Below, piece by piece: positions 14,332-22,325 of a stretch of 25,621 bases of DNA. Below the pieces are notes generated by a model. The model worked only from the letters and a program-made list of their open reading frames with translations, did no database searches and had not been told where the DNA came from. The stretch lies in NCBI GenBank assembly GCA_964448135.1, contig CAYUVH010000001.1:1-25621 (forward strand). Reading direction: 5' to 3'. Each line of letters starts with the position of its first letter. Position 1 is the stretch's first letter. The DNA is from CAYUVH01 sp964448135. GTDB taxonomy: Bacteria > Verrucomicrobiota > Verrucomicrobiia > Limisphaerales > UBA8199. The position numbers and the translations under genes are program-made.

Positions 14332-16548
14332 ATGAAAGCTAAATCACCTCTTGGCGGGACCAGGTCGTCCGGAAAATGGGTTGCCGCCGTTTTGCGCTGG
14401 GGTCTGGCGGGCCTCCTCTTCGCGCGGGCCGGCGCGCTGGCGGTGGATGCTCCCCACAGCGCCCTTTGTGCCGATTGCCACATCAATCACGACCAGTTCG
14501 GCCAGCAATTCGAAAGCACGGCGGGGAACGCCAATGTCTGCTGGAGCTGTCACGTGCCGGGCGGTACCGCCTCGAGGAAGGCGCTGGTCCAATCGGACCA
14601 GGCTGTGCCGGGAAGCGGCACTGGTCTGAATGCGATCGGGCAGGGGACGAGCCACCGGTGGGATTCGGGCGCATCCGGCCGTGTCACGCCGCTTGGTGAT
14701 TCCCCGCGCGGAGTGATTGCGCCGTCGGGAGTATTCACGGGTCGCTATGCCCAGAGCTATACGATCACGATCACCACGGGCGGAGACATCAGCATGGCGC
14801 GTTTCTCATGGGTGGCGGACGCTCCTTACAGCGGCAGCGGCACGAACGTTCCGCTGCAATCGCGGGTGATCGTGGACATCGATGACGAGGGATACGCGAC
14901 CTACGAAACGATTCCCGGCGTCTTGGAGAAGGGGATTTCGCTAACCTTCTACGGCACGCCAACCTTTCGGGCGGGCGATAGCTGGCGATTTTACGTCCGG
15001 CCGGACATCACCGCGCCGGCGAATGCCGACATGCTCTGGTGCATGACCGGTGACACCGTTTCGTGCTCGGTCTGTCACGATCAGCATTCCCAGGCGCTTG
15101 AACCCTTTGATCCTTCGGCCCCAGCCACGGGTGCCGGCCGGCATTTCATGCGCGCGGTCAATGTGACCGACCAGATGTGCGCGGAATGCCACGGGGCGCG
15201 ATTCGTGACCAACGCCATCGCGGGTTCACATCCGGTTGGCATTTTTGTGCCGACCAATACGGCCTATGCGCCGCCGGGTTCGCTGCCGCTCGACAAGGTC
15301 AATGGCCAGATGTGGTGCTCCACCTGCCATCAGCCGCACAACAGTGCCAGCACCGATGGCAATCTGCTGCGGGCGTCCAACGAACAGCAGCTCTGCTCCC
15401 AATGCCACAAGCAGGTGAATGTGGCCGGGCCGGCCCGGCACCTGGCGCCGCTGGACGGCACACTCTGGCCCGGCGGCCAGTATGGTTCGCTTCGTGCGGC
15501 GGATGTGGATCCGGACCATCGGGGCAGTTGCGGCAACTGCCATCAGGTCCATGGCTGGCCGGATCCCTCCGGGACCAATGATTTCGCGCATCTACTCGTC
15601 GATAAGGAGGAAAACCTTTGCTTTACCTGTCACGACGGCAGCCCGGTAGGCAAGAATTTGAAGTCCGAATTCACCAAGACGTACAATCACCCGGTCGCGC
15701 TGACCGGAAAGCATTCCACCACCGAGGACGGCAAACCAGCCAGTTACGGCACGAGCAACCGCCACGCCGAATGTGCGGACTGCCATAATGTCCACGTGTT
15801 GACCAGCGATGCCGCCACGCCGGCCCAGGCGCCCGCGGCTTCGTTGAACCTGGCGGGCGTGCCGCGCGTCGCCGTCACCAACATCAGCCCCGGCGTCGTG
15901 GGCTATCAGTATGTCAGCGCCAGTGACCCGACTCCGGCGAAGGAATACGAGGTCTGCTTCACCTGCCACTCCGGGTGGACCACCCAGCCGTCGGGCCAGA
16001 GCAACTTCGCCGCGGAATTCAATGTGCTGAACGCCTCATTTCACCCGGTGGAAGGGCCCGGCAATAACAGCAACATCAACAGCAACTCCTTCGTCAATGG
16101 TTGGAACGCCACGAGCCTCATGACCTGCTCGGATTGTCATGCCAGCGACAATACCGCCTTCCGCGGGCCGCACGCCTCCACCAATCAGTTCATTGTGAAG
16201 AAACGAACCGTGGCCAGCACGACGCGTCGTCCCTCGGGCAGCACCATGGCGAGCACAGAACTGTGCTTTGAGTGCCACCTCTTCGATACGTATGCGAATA
16301 GTGGTTCCAGCAGCACAGTGCGCAACTACAGCCGGTTTTCCGGCAGCAACGGCCACGCTTACCACGTCGTTTCGCAGCGCTATTCCTGCTATAACTGCCA
16401 CGAAACCCACGGCACCGCCACACAACCCAACCTGCTCGTTACGGGGAGAAGTCCGGGCATAAACACCTATACGAGAACCGCCAGCGGCGGCAGTTGCAGC
16501 CCAAGTTGCCACGGAAGCGAAAGCTACTCCGTCACCTATCCACGCTGA
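14332..16548 (+). CDS. Exported multiheme cytochrome c with 14 heme-binding motifs
   Basis: A 738-residue cytochrome. The ATG at 14332 gives a clean signal peptide (basic start, hydrophobic VAAVLRWGLAGLLFARAGALA, cleavage before VDAPHS); the longer frame from 14260 adds nothing recognisable. Thirteen CxxCH motifs are visible: CADCH, CWSCH, CSVCH, CAECH, CSTCH, CSQCH, CGNCH, CFTCH, CADCH, CFTCH, CSDCH, CFECH and CYNCH. A fourteenth, CSPSCH near the C-terminus, has three residues between the cysteines. Several motifs are of the doubled-CxxCH type. Between the second and third heme lies a heme-free, beta-rich segment of roughly 165 residues. Heme attachment puts the protein in the periplasm or outside. 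It is co-transcribed with the following NHL protein gene 16 bp downstream. Electron transfer is certain as a class; donor and acceptor are unknown. Confidence 0.93.
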   Translation: MKAKSPLGGTRSSGKWVAAVLRWGLAGLLFARAGALAVDAPHSALCADCHINHDQFGQQFESTAGNANVCWSCHVPGGTASRKALVQSDQAVPGSGTGLNAIGQGTSHRWDSGASGRVTPLGDSPRGVIAPSGVFTGRYAQSYTITITTGGDISMARFSWVADAPYSGSGTNVPLQSRVIVDIDDEGYATYETIPGVLEKGISLTFYGTPTFRAGDSWRFYVRPDITAPANADMLWCMTGDTVSCSVCHDQHSQALEPFDPSAPATGAGRHFMRAVNVTDQMCAECHGARFVTNAIAGSHPVGIFVPTNTAYAPPGSLPLDKVNGQMWCSTCHQPHNSASTDGNLLRASNEQQLCSQCHKQVNVAGPARHLAPLDGTLWPGGQYGSLRAADVDPDHRGSCGNCHQVHGWPDPSGTNDFAHLLVDKEENLCFTCHDGSPVGKNLKSEFTKTYNHPVALTGKHSTTEDGKPASYGTSNRHAECADCHNVHVLTSDAATPAQAPAASLNLAGVPRVAVTNISPGVVGYQYVSASDPTPAKEYEVCFTCHSGWTTQPSGQSNFAAEFNVLNASFHPVEGPGNNSNINSNSFVNGWNATSLMTCSDCHASDNTAFRGPHASTNQFIVKKRTVASTTRRPSGSTMASTELCFECHLFDTYANSGSSSTVRNYSRFSGSNGHAYHVVSQRYSCYNCHETHGTATQPNLLVTGRSPGINTYTRTASGGSCSPSCHGSESYSVTYPR

Positions 16549-16552
16549 CCAA

Positions 16553-16558
16553 AAGGAG
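16553..16558 (+). promoter_or_regulatory. Strong ribosome binding site of the NHL protein gene
   Basis: AAGGAG lies six bases before the ATG at 16565. It is one of the few clear Shine-Dalgarno sites in the window. It settles the start in favour of 16565 over an in-frame ATG at 16619. Confidence 0.8.
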
Positions 16559-16564
16559 AACGCC

Positions 16565-19500
16565 ATGAAAAAAATTCGTATCGGGCTGCTCCCCAGCGAA
16601 AACAATCCTTCCCGGTCTATGAATACCTGCCATCGCACCGCGGCCAAAATCGCCGGCCGCAGTGCCCTCGCTTTGCTCGCCCTGGCCGGATCCCTGGTTC
16701 TCTGCCGCGCGGATGCCCCGTCGGCCAGCGCCGTCGGACAAGTGGCGGGAGTTTTCAGCGCGCCAGCGCGGGTGGGCACGGACAGTCAGGGGCGCTTGTA
16801 CGTCACCGATTCCGCGCGAGGCTCGGTCAGAGTGGTGGATGGCTTCGGTCGTTTGCTGGCCACGCAAACGGGCTTCAGCACGCCTTTGGGAGTGGCCGCG
16901 GATAGCGCGGGAAACATTTATGTCGCCGAGGATGGTTTGGGGAAAGTGACGGTGTATGATGCAAACTGGAACGCGACCGGCCAGTTGGGGTCCGGCGCGT
17001 TGGAATTCCAATTTCCCAATTACCTTGCCATCCGGGAAAACGCCGGCACTACCAAGGTGTACGTCACGGACAGCGTTGCGAACCAAGTCAGGGTTTATCA
17101 GGACGGGACACTTACGCAGATCATTGGCGGTACGGGATCCAGTGCCGGCAAATTCAAGTTTCCGGCCGGCCTGTGTTTCAATGCCGCCGGTGAATTGCTG
17201 GTGGTGGACCAGGACAATGACCGGGTGCAGGTGTTCGACACGGCCGGAGTTTACGTGCGCTCTTTCACCCTCAAGCGCCCGGGAGCCACCGTGCGGTCGG
17301 GCCGCGGTCAGGGCATCTGCACCGATGGGCTTGGGCGTATTTTCGTGGCGGACTCCTTCCAGGGCTATTTGCGGGTCTTTGCCCCCGATGGAACGTTCCT
17401 GTCGCAGTTGGGCAGCTACGGCATTTCGGCCGGGCAATTTCGCACCCCGATGGGTATCGTGGTGGATTCGTCCGGACGCCTCTTCGTTGCCTCCGCGAAC
17501 AACTCGCGGGTGGATGTGATCGGGCTGGACTGTTTCACGACCCTCACGGCCTCTCCGGCCAGCCAGGTGGTGGCCGTGGGTGCGACGGCGGTATTTTCCG
17601 TCGCGACCGCGTGCAACGTATCGGCGAGCTACCAGTGGTATGAGGGTACGAACGCGCTCGTGGATGGGCCGGGAATCTCCGGCTCCACCAATGGCACGCT
17701 CACGCTGGCCGGGGTGACGCTGGCGAGTGCGGGCGATTATTCCGTGACCGTCACCGGCACCAACGGCCTGGTCGTCAGCCCGAGCGCCACGTTGGTGGTC
17801 GCCGCCGCGCCAGTCATCACCCAGAGCCCGACCAACCAGAGCGTGGCCCAGGGAGGCAACGCGACGCTGCGGGTTTCCGCCACCGGCCAATCCCTTGCCT
17901 ACCAGTGGTTTTACCAGGGCAGTGCGATTGATGGTGCGACTACCTCGGTGCTGGCGCTGGTGAATGTCCCGCCCACGGCTGAAGGCTCCTACTACGTCAA
18001 GGTGAGCAATCCGGCCGCCACCGTCTCAAGCGCAAGCGCGCTTTTGACGGTGCTTGATCTGCCTTACTTCGTGCAGCAACCGGCTGGCCGGACCGTGGCG
18101 GAGTATGGATCGGTTTCATTTGTGGCGATTGCCAGTTCCAGCCCGCGCGCCACTTACCAGTGGTTTTACAACGGGCTGGTGCTCGCCGGTCAAACCAACA
18201 TCTCCCTCGCCTACACCAGCCTTACCCCGGCGTTCAATGGCCAGTATTACGCGGTGGCCGCCAATACCGCCGGGAGCGCCACCAGCCAGGTCGCACTGCT
18301 GACGGTCGTGCCGGACACCGTGGCGCCGGCCGTGCTGAATGTCTTCGGCGGCCGCAACACCGACACCAACCTCATCGTGAGCTTCTCCGAGTCCGTGACG
18401 CCGGCCACGGCGACGAATGTGGCCAACTACATTCTGCAAGGCGACGTCACCCCCTCGATTGTTCGGGCGGTGGTGAGCAACAGTTCCACGATCATCCTGA
18501 ATCTCAACGGCGCCCGCACGCCGCTCGTGAACTACAACCTCACCGTGCAAAATGTCGCCGATACCGCTTACACACCCAATCTCCTCTCGCCGAACCCCAC
18601 GAACCTCCCGGTGTGGATGCAGATCGATTTGATTACGATCAACGGCAGCTCCTGGAAATATCTCCAACCCACGAACAACGTCATGGATGCGCAGCCATGG
18701 AGGACGGTGGCCTTCGACGACAGCACCTGGTCCAATGGCTTCGGTATCTTCTACGGAAACCGGACCAACAGTCCCTACCAGCCGAATCCCAATCCCAACG
18801 TGAAGCTGCCGTTTGCCCTCAGTGGCACCGACACGAACAATACCCGGGTTTACACCATCCTCAACGTGTTCACCAACGCCTCGAATGCCATCCGGACCTA
18901 TACCTATTATTTCCGGACCACTTTCAACCTTCCGGCGGAAACCAACGGCGTTCTGCTGCGCATCCACTCCATCATCGATGACGGCGCGGTTACCTACATC
19001 AATGGCGGCGAGGTGCGTCGTGATCGCATGTCCAGCGGCACCCCCGTGTTCACCACCTTGGCCAGCAGCTCCGGCAGCCAATCCTGGTCTCCGGCGATTA
19101 CCACGACCGGCCTGGTGGCCGCGGTCAGCAATCTCGTCAAAGGCGTGAACACCATCGCCGTGGAAGTGCATCAGCGCACCACCACGGATGACGACATGAC
19201 TTTCGGATGCTATCTCGAGGCCATCATTCCCTCCTATTCGACGCTCGCGCCGATGCAAATCTCACCAGTCGCTGGCGGTGTATCCCTGTCGAAGAGTTCC
19301 GCCGTCGTCGATAGCCTGGGCGGCCAGAGCACCGTGTTGGACTCCAGCGGTTTCATGATTAGCTGGGAGGATCCGGACACCGTGGTGGAAAGTGCCACGT
19401 CACTTACCGGCGAATGGTCCGAATGGAAAGGCGTCAGTCCGCTGCTGATTCCGAAGTCCGAGGTGCAGAGCACACCCAGTCGGTTCTTCCGCCTTCGCCG

Positions 19501-19660
19501 TGTGCTTCCGCCGCAACAACCTGACCCGACCCTTAGCGCTCCGGCGGAACCTGATCCGGTTCAGGTCAATTCGTCGCCAGTCGATCCTGATCCCGCGGCC
19601 GGGGGTGACAGCACCCAAGCCCCGACTGATCCGCCAGCCGATCAACCGCCCGCCGGCTAG
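16565..19660 (+). CDS. Large secreted NHL-repeat and Ig-like domain protein
   Basis: A 1031-residue exported protein. A long N-region precedes a hydrophobic core (SALALLALAGSLVL) ending at CRADA; the cysteine there is not in a clear lipobox. Residues of about 55-325 form NHL repeats, with recurring GVAxDSxGNIYVAE, GRIFVADS and GRLFVASANNSRV strands, a beta-propeller. Three Ig-like repeats follow (about 330-580), marked by YQWYEG, YQWFYQG and YQWFYNG and closing strands such as GSYYVKVSNPA. A Big_5/SbsA-like segment starts near PAVLNVFGG. A galactose-binding-like beta-sandwich then contains DDSTWSNGFGIFYG and DDGAVTYINGGEVRRDRM. The end is a Pro/Asp-rich tail. It has no heme motif or catalytic site that I recognise. 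Its place directly after a 14-heme cytochrome suggests a structural or binding partner at the cell surface. Confidence 0.9.
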   Translation: MKKIRIGLLPSENNPSRSMNTCHRTAAKIAGRSALALLALAGSLVLCRADAPSASAVGQVAGVFSAPARVGTDSQGRLYVTDSARGSVRVVDGFGRLLATQTGFSTPLGVAADSAGNIYVAEDGLGKVTVYDANWNATGQLGSGALEFQFPNYLAIRENAGTTKVYVTDSVANQVRVYQDGTLTQIIGGTGSSAGKFKFPAGLCFNAAGELLVVDQDNDRVQVFDTAGVYVRSFTLKRPGATVRSGRGQGICTDGLGRIFVADSFQGYLRVFAPDGTFLSQLGSYGISAGQFRTPMGIVVDSSGRLFVASANNSRVDVIGLDCFTTLTASPASQVVAVGATAVFSVATACNVSASYQWYEGTNALVDGPGISGSTNGTLTLAGVTLASAGDYSVTVTGTNGLVVSPSATLVVAAAPVITQSPTNQSVAQGGNATLRVSATGQSLAYQWFYQGSAIDGATTSVLALVNVPPTAEGSYYVKVSNPAATVSSASALLTVLDLPYFVQQPAGRTVAEYGSVSFVAIASSSPRATYQWFYNGLVLAGQTNISLAYTSLTPAFNGQYYAVAANTAGSATSQVALLTVVPDTVAPAVLNVFGGRNTDTNLIVSFSESVTPATATNVANYILQGDVTPSIVRAVVSNSSTIILNLNGARTPLVNYNLTVQNVADTAYTPNLLSPNPTNLPVWMQIDLITINGSSWKYLQPTNNVMDAQPWRTVAFDDSTWSNGFGIFYGNRTNSPYQPNPNPNVKLPFALSGTDTNNTRVYTILNVFTNASNAIRTYTYYFRTTFNLPAETNGVLLRIHSIIDDGAVTYINGGEVRRDRMSSGTPVFTTLASSSGSQSWSPAITTTGLVAAVSNLVKGVNTIAVEVHQRTTTDDDMTFGCYLEAIIPSYSTLAPMQISPVAGGVSLSKSSAVVDSLGGQSTVLDSSGFMISWEDPDTVVESATSLTGEWSEWKGVSPLLIPKSEVQSTPSRFFRLRRVLPPQQPDPTLSAPAEPDPVQVNSSPVDPDPAAGGDSTQAPTDPPADQPPAG

Positions 19661-19666
19661 TTCCAA

Positions 19667-19681
19667 CTGGCGGTCGACCGC
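19667..19681. terminator. Possible hairpin between convergent genes
   Basis: GCGGTCGACCGC at 19670-19681 is a perfect 12-base palindrome in the short gap between the NHL gene and the convergent proS. CTGGCGG at 19667-19673 can also pair with CCGCCAG at 19631-19637, inside the NHL gene end. No U-run follows, so intrinsic termination is doubtful. Confidence 0.3.
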
Positions 19682-19698
19682 GAAATCCAAACTTTGCG

Positions 19699-21411
19699 CT
19701 AACTCCCTGCCTCGGCGATCATTCCCAGCACCTTCGCCACCGCCTCATCCGCTTTCGTGGGGATAAGCGCGCCGGCCCGGGGCTTGATTTCGACTTCGCC
19801 CTTCGCCAGGGATTTTTCGCCGATACCGATGCGAATCGGGAAACCCGCGAGTTCGGAATCCTTGAACTTCACACCCGGGCGGTCATTGCGGTCGTCCAGA
19901 ATGACATCCACGCCCTTCGCCGTCAGTTCCGCGTAGAATTTCTCCGCCAGTTTCATGACTTCGCTGTCCGGCGTCACCGTCAGCGGCGTGATGCAAACCG
20001 TGTATGGCGCCACGCTGATGGGCCAGACGATTCCGTCCTTGTCGTGGCTTTGTTCGATGACCGCCTGCAGCGTGCGGGTCACGCCGATGCCGTAACAACC
20101 CATGATCGCGGGCTGTTGCTTGCCGGATTCGTCCAGGAACAGCGCCTTCAGCGCCTCGCTGTATTTGGTGCCGAGTTTGAACACGTGACCGACCTCGATG
20201 GCGCGTTGGATTTTCAACGGCTGGCCGCACTTGGGACAGGGTTCGCCGATCTTGACCATGCGCAGGTCCGCCCACTTCGTGACCGTGATATCACGGCCGA
20301 TGGCGACGTTGCGGAAGTGAAAACCATCGTCGTTCGCGCCGGTGGTCATGTTCGCGGCGTCGCCCAGGCGCTCGTCCGCATAAACGGGCAGCGTCGTCAC
20401 GCCCACCGCGCCCAGGCTGCCGGGATGCGCATTCAGGGCGGCAAAAATCTCGGCGGGTTCCGCGGGCCGGAAAGTGCCGGTGCCCAGAGCGCCGGCCAGT
20501 TTCGCTTCGTTCAACTGGTCATCTCCCCGAATGAGGATCAGCACGGGTTTGTCGTTCACGATATACACCAGCGACTTGATCTGCCGCGCGGCCGCAACAT
20601 TGTGCGGCGCCCCCGCCAGTGCTTCGATGGTGACGATTCCCGGCGTCGCAAACTTTTCGATCGCCGCTCCCACCGGCCCCCCTCCCGCGGATTCAACCTT
20701 GCTGCCCGCCTTCTCCACGTTGGCGGCGTAACCACAGTCGCAGTAAGCGACTTCGTTTTCGCCGGTATCGGCCGGCACCATGAACTCGTGCGAAAACTTC
20801 CCGCCCATCACGCCGGTATCCGCTTCGACGGCGATCGCCTTCAATCCGCAGCGCGCAAAGATGCGCCCGTAGGCATCGTACATCTTGCGATAGCTTTGCT
20901 GCGCCAGTTCGTCCGTCGCGTCAAAGCTGTAGGCGTCCTTCATGATGAATTCCTTCGCCCGCATCAGGCCGAAGCGGGGACGGATCTCATCGCGGAACTT
21001 GGTTTGGATCTGGTAAAAATTCTTCGGCATCTGCCGGTAGGAATTGATCTCCCCGGCCACCAGGGTGGTGATGACCTCTTCGTGCGTGGGCCCCAGCACC
21101 CATTCTTTTTTCGCGCGGTCGCGCACTTTGAAGAGCACGTCGCTGGCGGCTTCGTAGCGGCCGCTGGCCTTCCAGATGTCGGTCGGCTGCAGCGCCGGCA
21201 TGAGCACCTCGAGCGCCCCCGCGCGGTTCATCTCCTCGCGCACGATTTTCTCCACCTTCCGCAACGCCCGCAGGCCGAGCGGCATGAAAGTGTAGAGTCC
21301 GCCGGTCAGCTTGCGGATCAGTCCCGCGCGCAACAGCAGTTTGTGTGAAATGATTTCCGCCTCGGCGGGTGTTTCCTTAAGAGTGGGAATGAGAGCTTGC
21401 GTCCAACGCAT
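19699..21411 (-). CDS. proS: Prolyl-tRNA synthetase
   Basis: A class II aminoacyl-tRNA synthetase of 570 residues, the usual length of the bacterial type, charging tRNA-Pro in the cytoplasm. The TRE-like segment GPTHEE is at 108-112, motif 2 (FRDEIRPRFGLMRAKEFIMKDA) is around 139-160, and motif 3 is GCYGIGVTRTLQAVIEQ. Between motifs 2 and 3 sits the YbaK-like editing insertion (about 230-385), which removes mischarged alanine. The anticodon-binding domain occupies about the last 100 residues (RPGVKFKDSELAGFPIRIGIG). The start MRWTQALIPTLKETPAEAE is typical of the family. No Shine-Dalgarno is seen before the ATG. It lies 57 bp downstream of an FAH-family gene on the same strand. Confidence 0.97.
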   Translation of the reverse strand: MRWTQALIPTLKETPAEAEIISHKLLLRAGLIRKLTGGLYTFMPLGLRALRKVEKIVREEMNRAGALEVLMPALQPTDIWKASGRYEAASDVLFKVRDRAKKEWVLGPTHEEVITTLVAGEINSYRQMPKNFYQIQTKFRDEIRPRFGLMRAKEFIMKDAYSFDATDELAQQSYRKMYDAYGRIFARCGLKAIAVEADTGVMGGKFSHEFMVPADTGENEVAYCDCGYAANVEKAGSKVESAGGGPVGAAIEKFATPGIVTIEALAGAPHNVAAARQIKSLVYIVNDKPVLILIRGDDQLNEAKLAGALGTGTFRPAEPAEIFAALNAHPGSLGAVGVTTLPVYADERLGDAANMTTGANDDGFHFRNVAIGRDITVTKWADLRMVKIGEPCPKCGQPLKIQRAIEVGHVFKLGTKYSEALKALFLDESGKQQPAIMGCYGIGVTRTLQAVIEQSHDKDGIVWPISVAPYTVCITPLTVTPDSEVMKLAEKFYAELTAKGVDVILDDRNDRPGVKFKDSELAGFPIRIGIGEKSLAKGEVEIKPRAGALIPTKADEAVAKVLGMIAEAGS

Positions 21412-21468
21412 ACAAATGGAAATGGAAAAGGGTTAACTGCGAGCCGGCCATGTCTTCGCCGGCGCGGC

Positions 21469-22224
21469 TCACTTCACCGAAGCAATCAACGGCGCCAGCC
21501 CCTGGATGCGCACCTCGAGCCGGTCGCCCGAGGAAATCGGCCCGATCCCGCTGGGCGTGCCCGTGAGAATGATGTCGCCCGGCAGCAGGGTGATGTTCGT
21601 GGAAATGAAACTCACGAGCTTGTAACAATTGAAAATCATCTGGCTTGTGCTCGAGTTCTGCCGCAACTGCCCGTTTTGGAACAACTGGATGTTCAGGTCG
21701 CTCGGATCAATCTTCGTCTCGATGTAGGGCCCGAACGGCGTGAACGTGTCGAATGATTTCGCCCGCGCCCACTGGCTCTCGGACGCCTGGACCGTGCGAT
21801 CGGTGATGTCCAGCGACGCCGTGTAACCCAGGATGTAGCGCGACGCCGCTGCGGGCGTCACATTCCGAATCCGGCGGCCGATCACGATGCACAACTCCGC
21901 CTCGTAATCCGTGCGATGATTGGAAAAGGGTATTTCAATCTTGCCACTGTCCGCCATCAACGAAGACGGCGCCTTGAGCCAGATGAGCGGTTCCTTCGGC
22001 AGGGGCTTGCCCGATTCGCGGGCGTGGTCGGCGTAGTTCAAGCCCACCGCGATGACTTTCGAGGGCGTGACGGGTGTCAGCGTGCGCACGCCTTTGGCCT
22101 TGGTCGGCTTGCGCTCGAACGAGGGCGAAGCGAAAACGTCGCCGCGCAAACGGAAAATCTCACCGTCAACGACCTTCCCGTAGAAAATCTCGTTGCCTTT
22201 TTGGAATCTGCCAATGGCGGCCAT
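21469..22224 (-). CDS. Fumarylacetoacetate hydrolase (FAH) family protein
   Basis: A 251-residue FAH-fold enzyme. The start at ATG 22224 (MAAIGRFQKG) gives the usual N-terminus; the frame extends to 22308, but that added part has no domain content. Core features are VIAVGLNYADHA, the metal-binding E-x-E in YEAELCIVIG, the helix GYTASLDITDRT with its conserved Asp, KSFDTFTPFGPYI, and LLPGDIILTGTPSGIG. Family members cleave or decarboxylate acylpyruvates, fumarylpyruvate or 2-hydroxyhepta-2,4-diene-1,7-dioate, or hydrate oxaloacetate-like substrates. The short single-domain form here is of the YcgM/FAHD1 type. The precise substrate is not determined, and the neighbours (proS, a WD40-SUKH gene) do not help. 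Confidence 0.92.
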   Translation of the reverse strand: MAAIGRFQKGNEIFYGKVVDGEIFRLRGDVFASPSFERKPTKAKGVRTLTPVTPSKVIAVGLNYADHARESGKPLPKEPLIWLKAPSSLMADSGKIEIPFSNHRTDYEAELCIVIGRRIRNVTPAAASRYILGYTASLDITDRTVQASESQWARAKSFDTFTPFGPYIETKIDPSDLNIQLFQNGQLRQNSSTSQMIFNCYKLVSFISTNITLLPGDIILTGTPSGIGPISSGDRLEVRIQGLAPLIASVK

Positions 22225-22325
22225 ATCGGTCGCACAGCCTAGGCAGATTACGGAGCTTCCGGCAAGCCAGATTTGGCTGGGGGCGGAGTCGCCAGGCCAA
22301 ACCTTCAATCACTCGCCTGAGGAAT

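Noticed and set aside
16532..19258. Minus-strand frames at 16532-17890 and 18116-19258
   Set aside because: Both are antisense to the NHL/Ig-like gene and consist of Gly/Arg/His-rich sequence typical of reverse frames.
20044..21348. 434-residue plus-strand frame opposite proS
   Set aside because: proS is complete and convincing on the minus strand; the opposite frame shows no recognisable motif.
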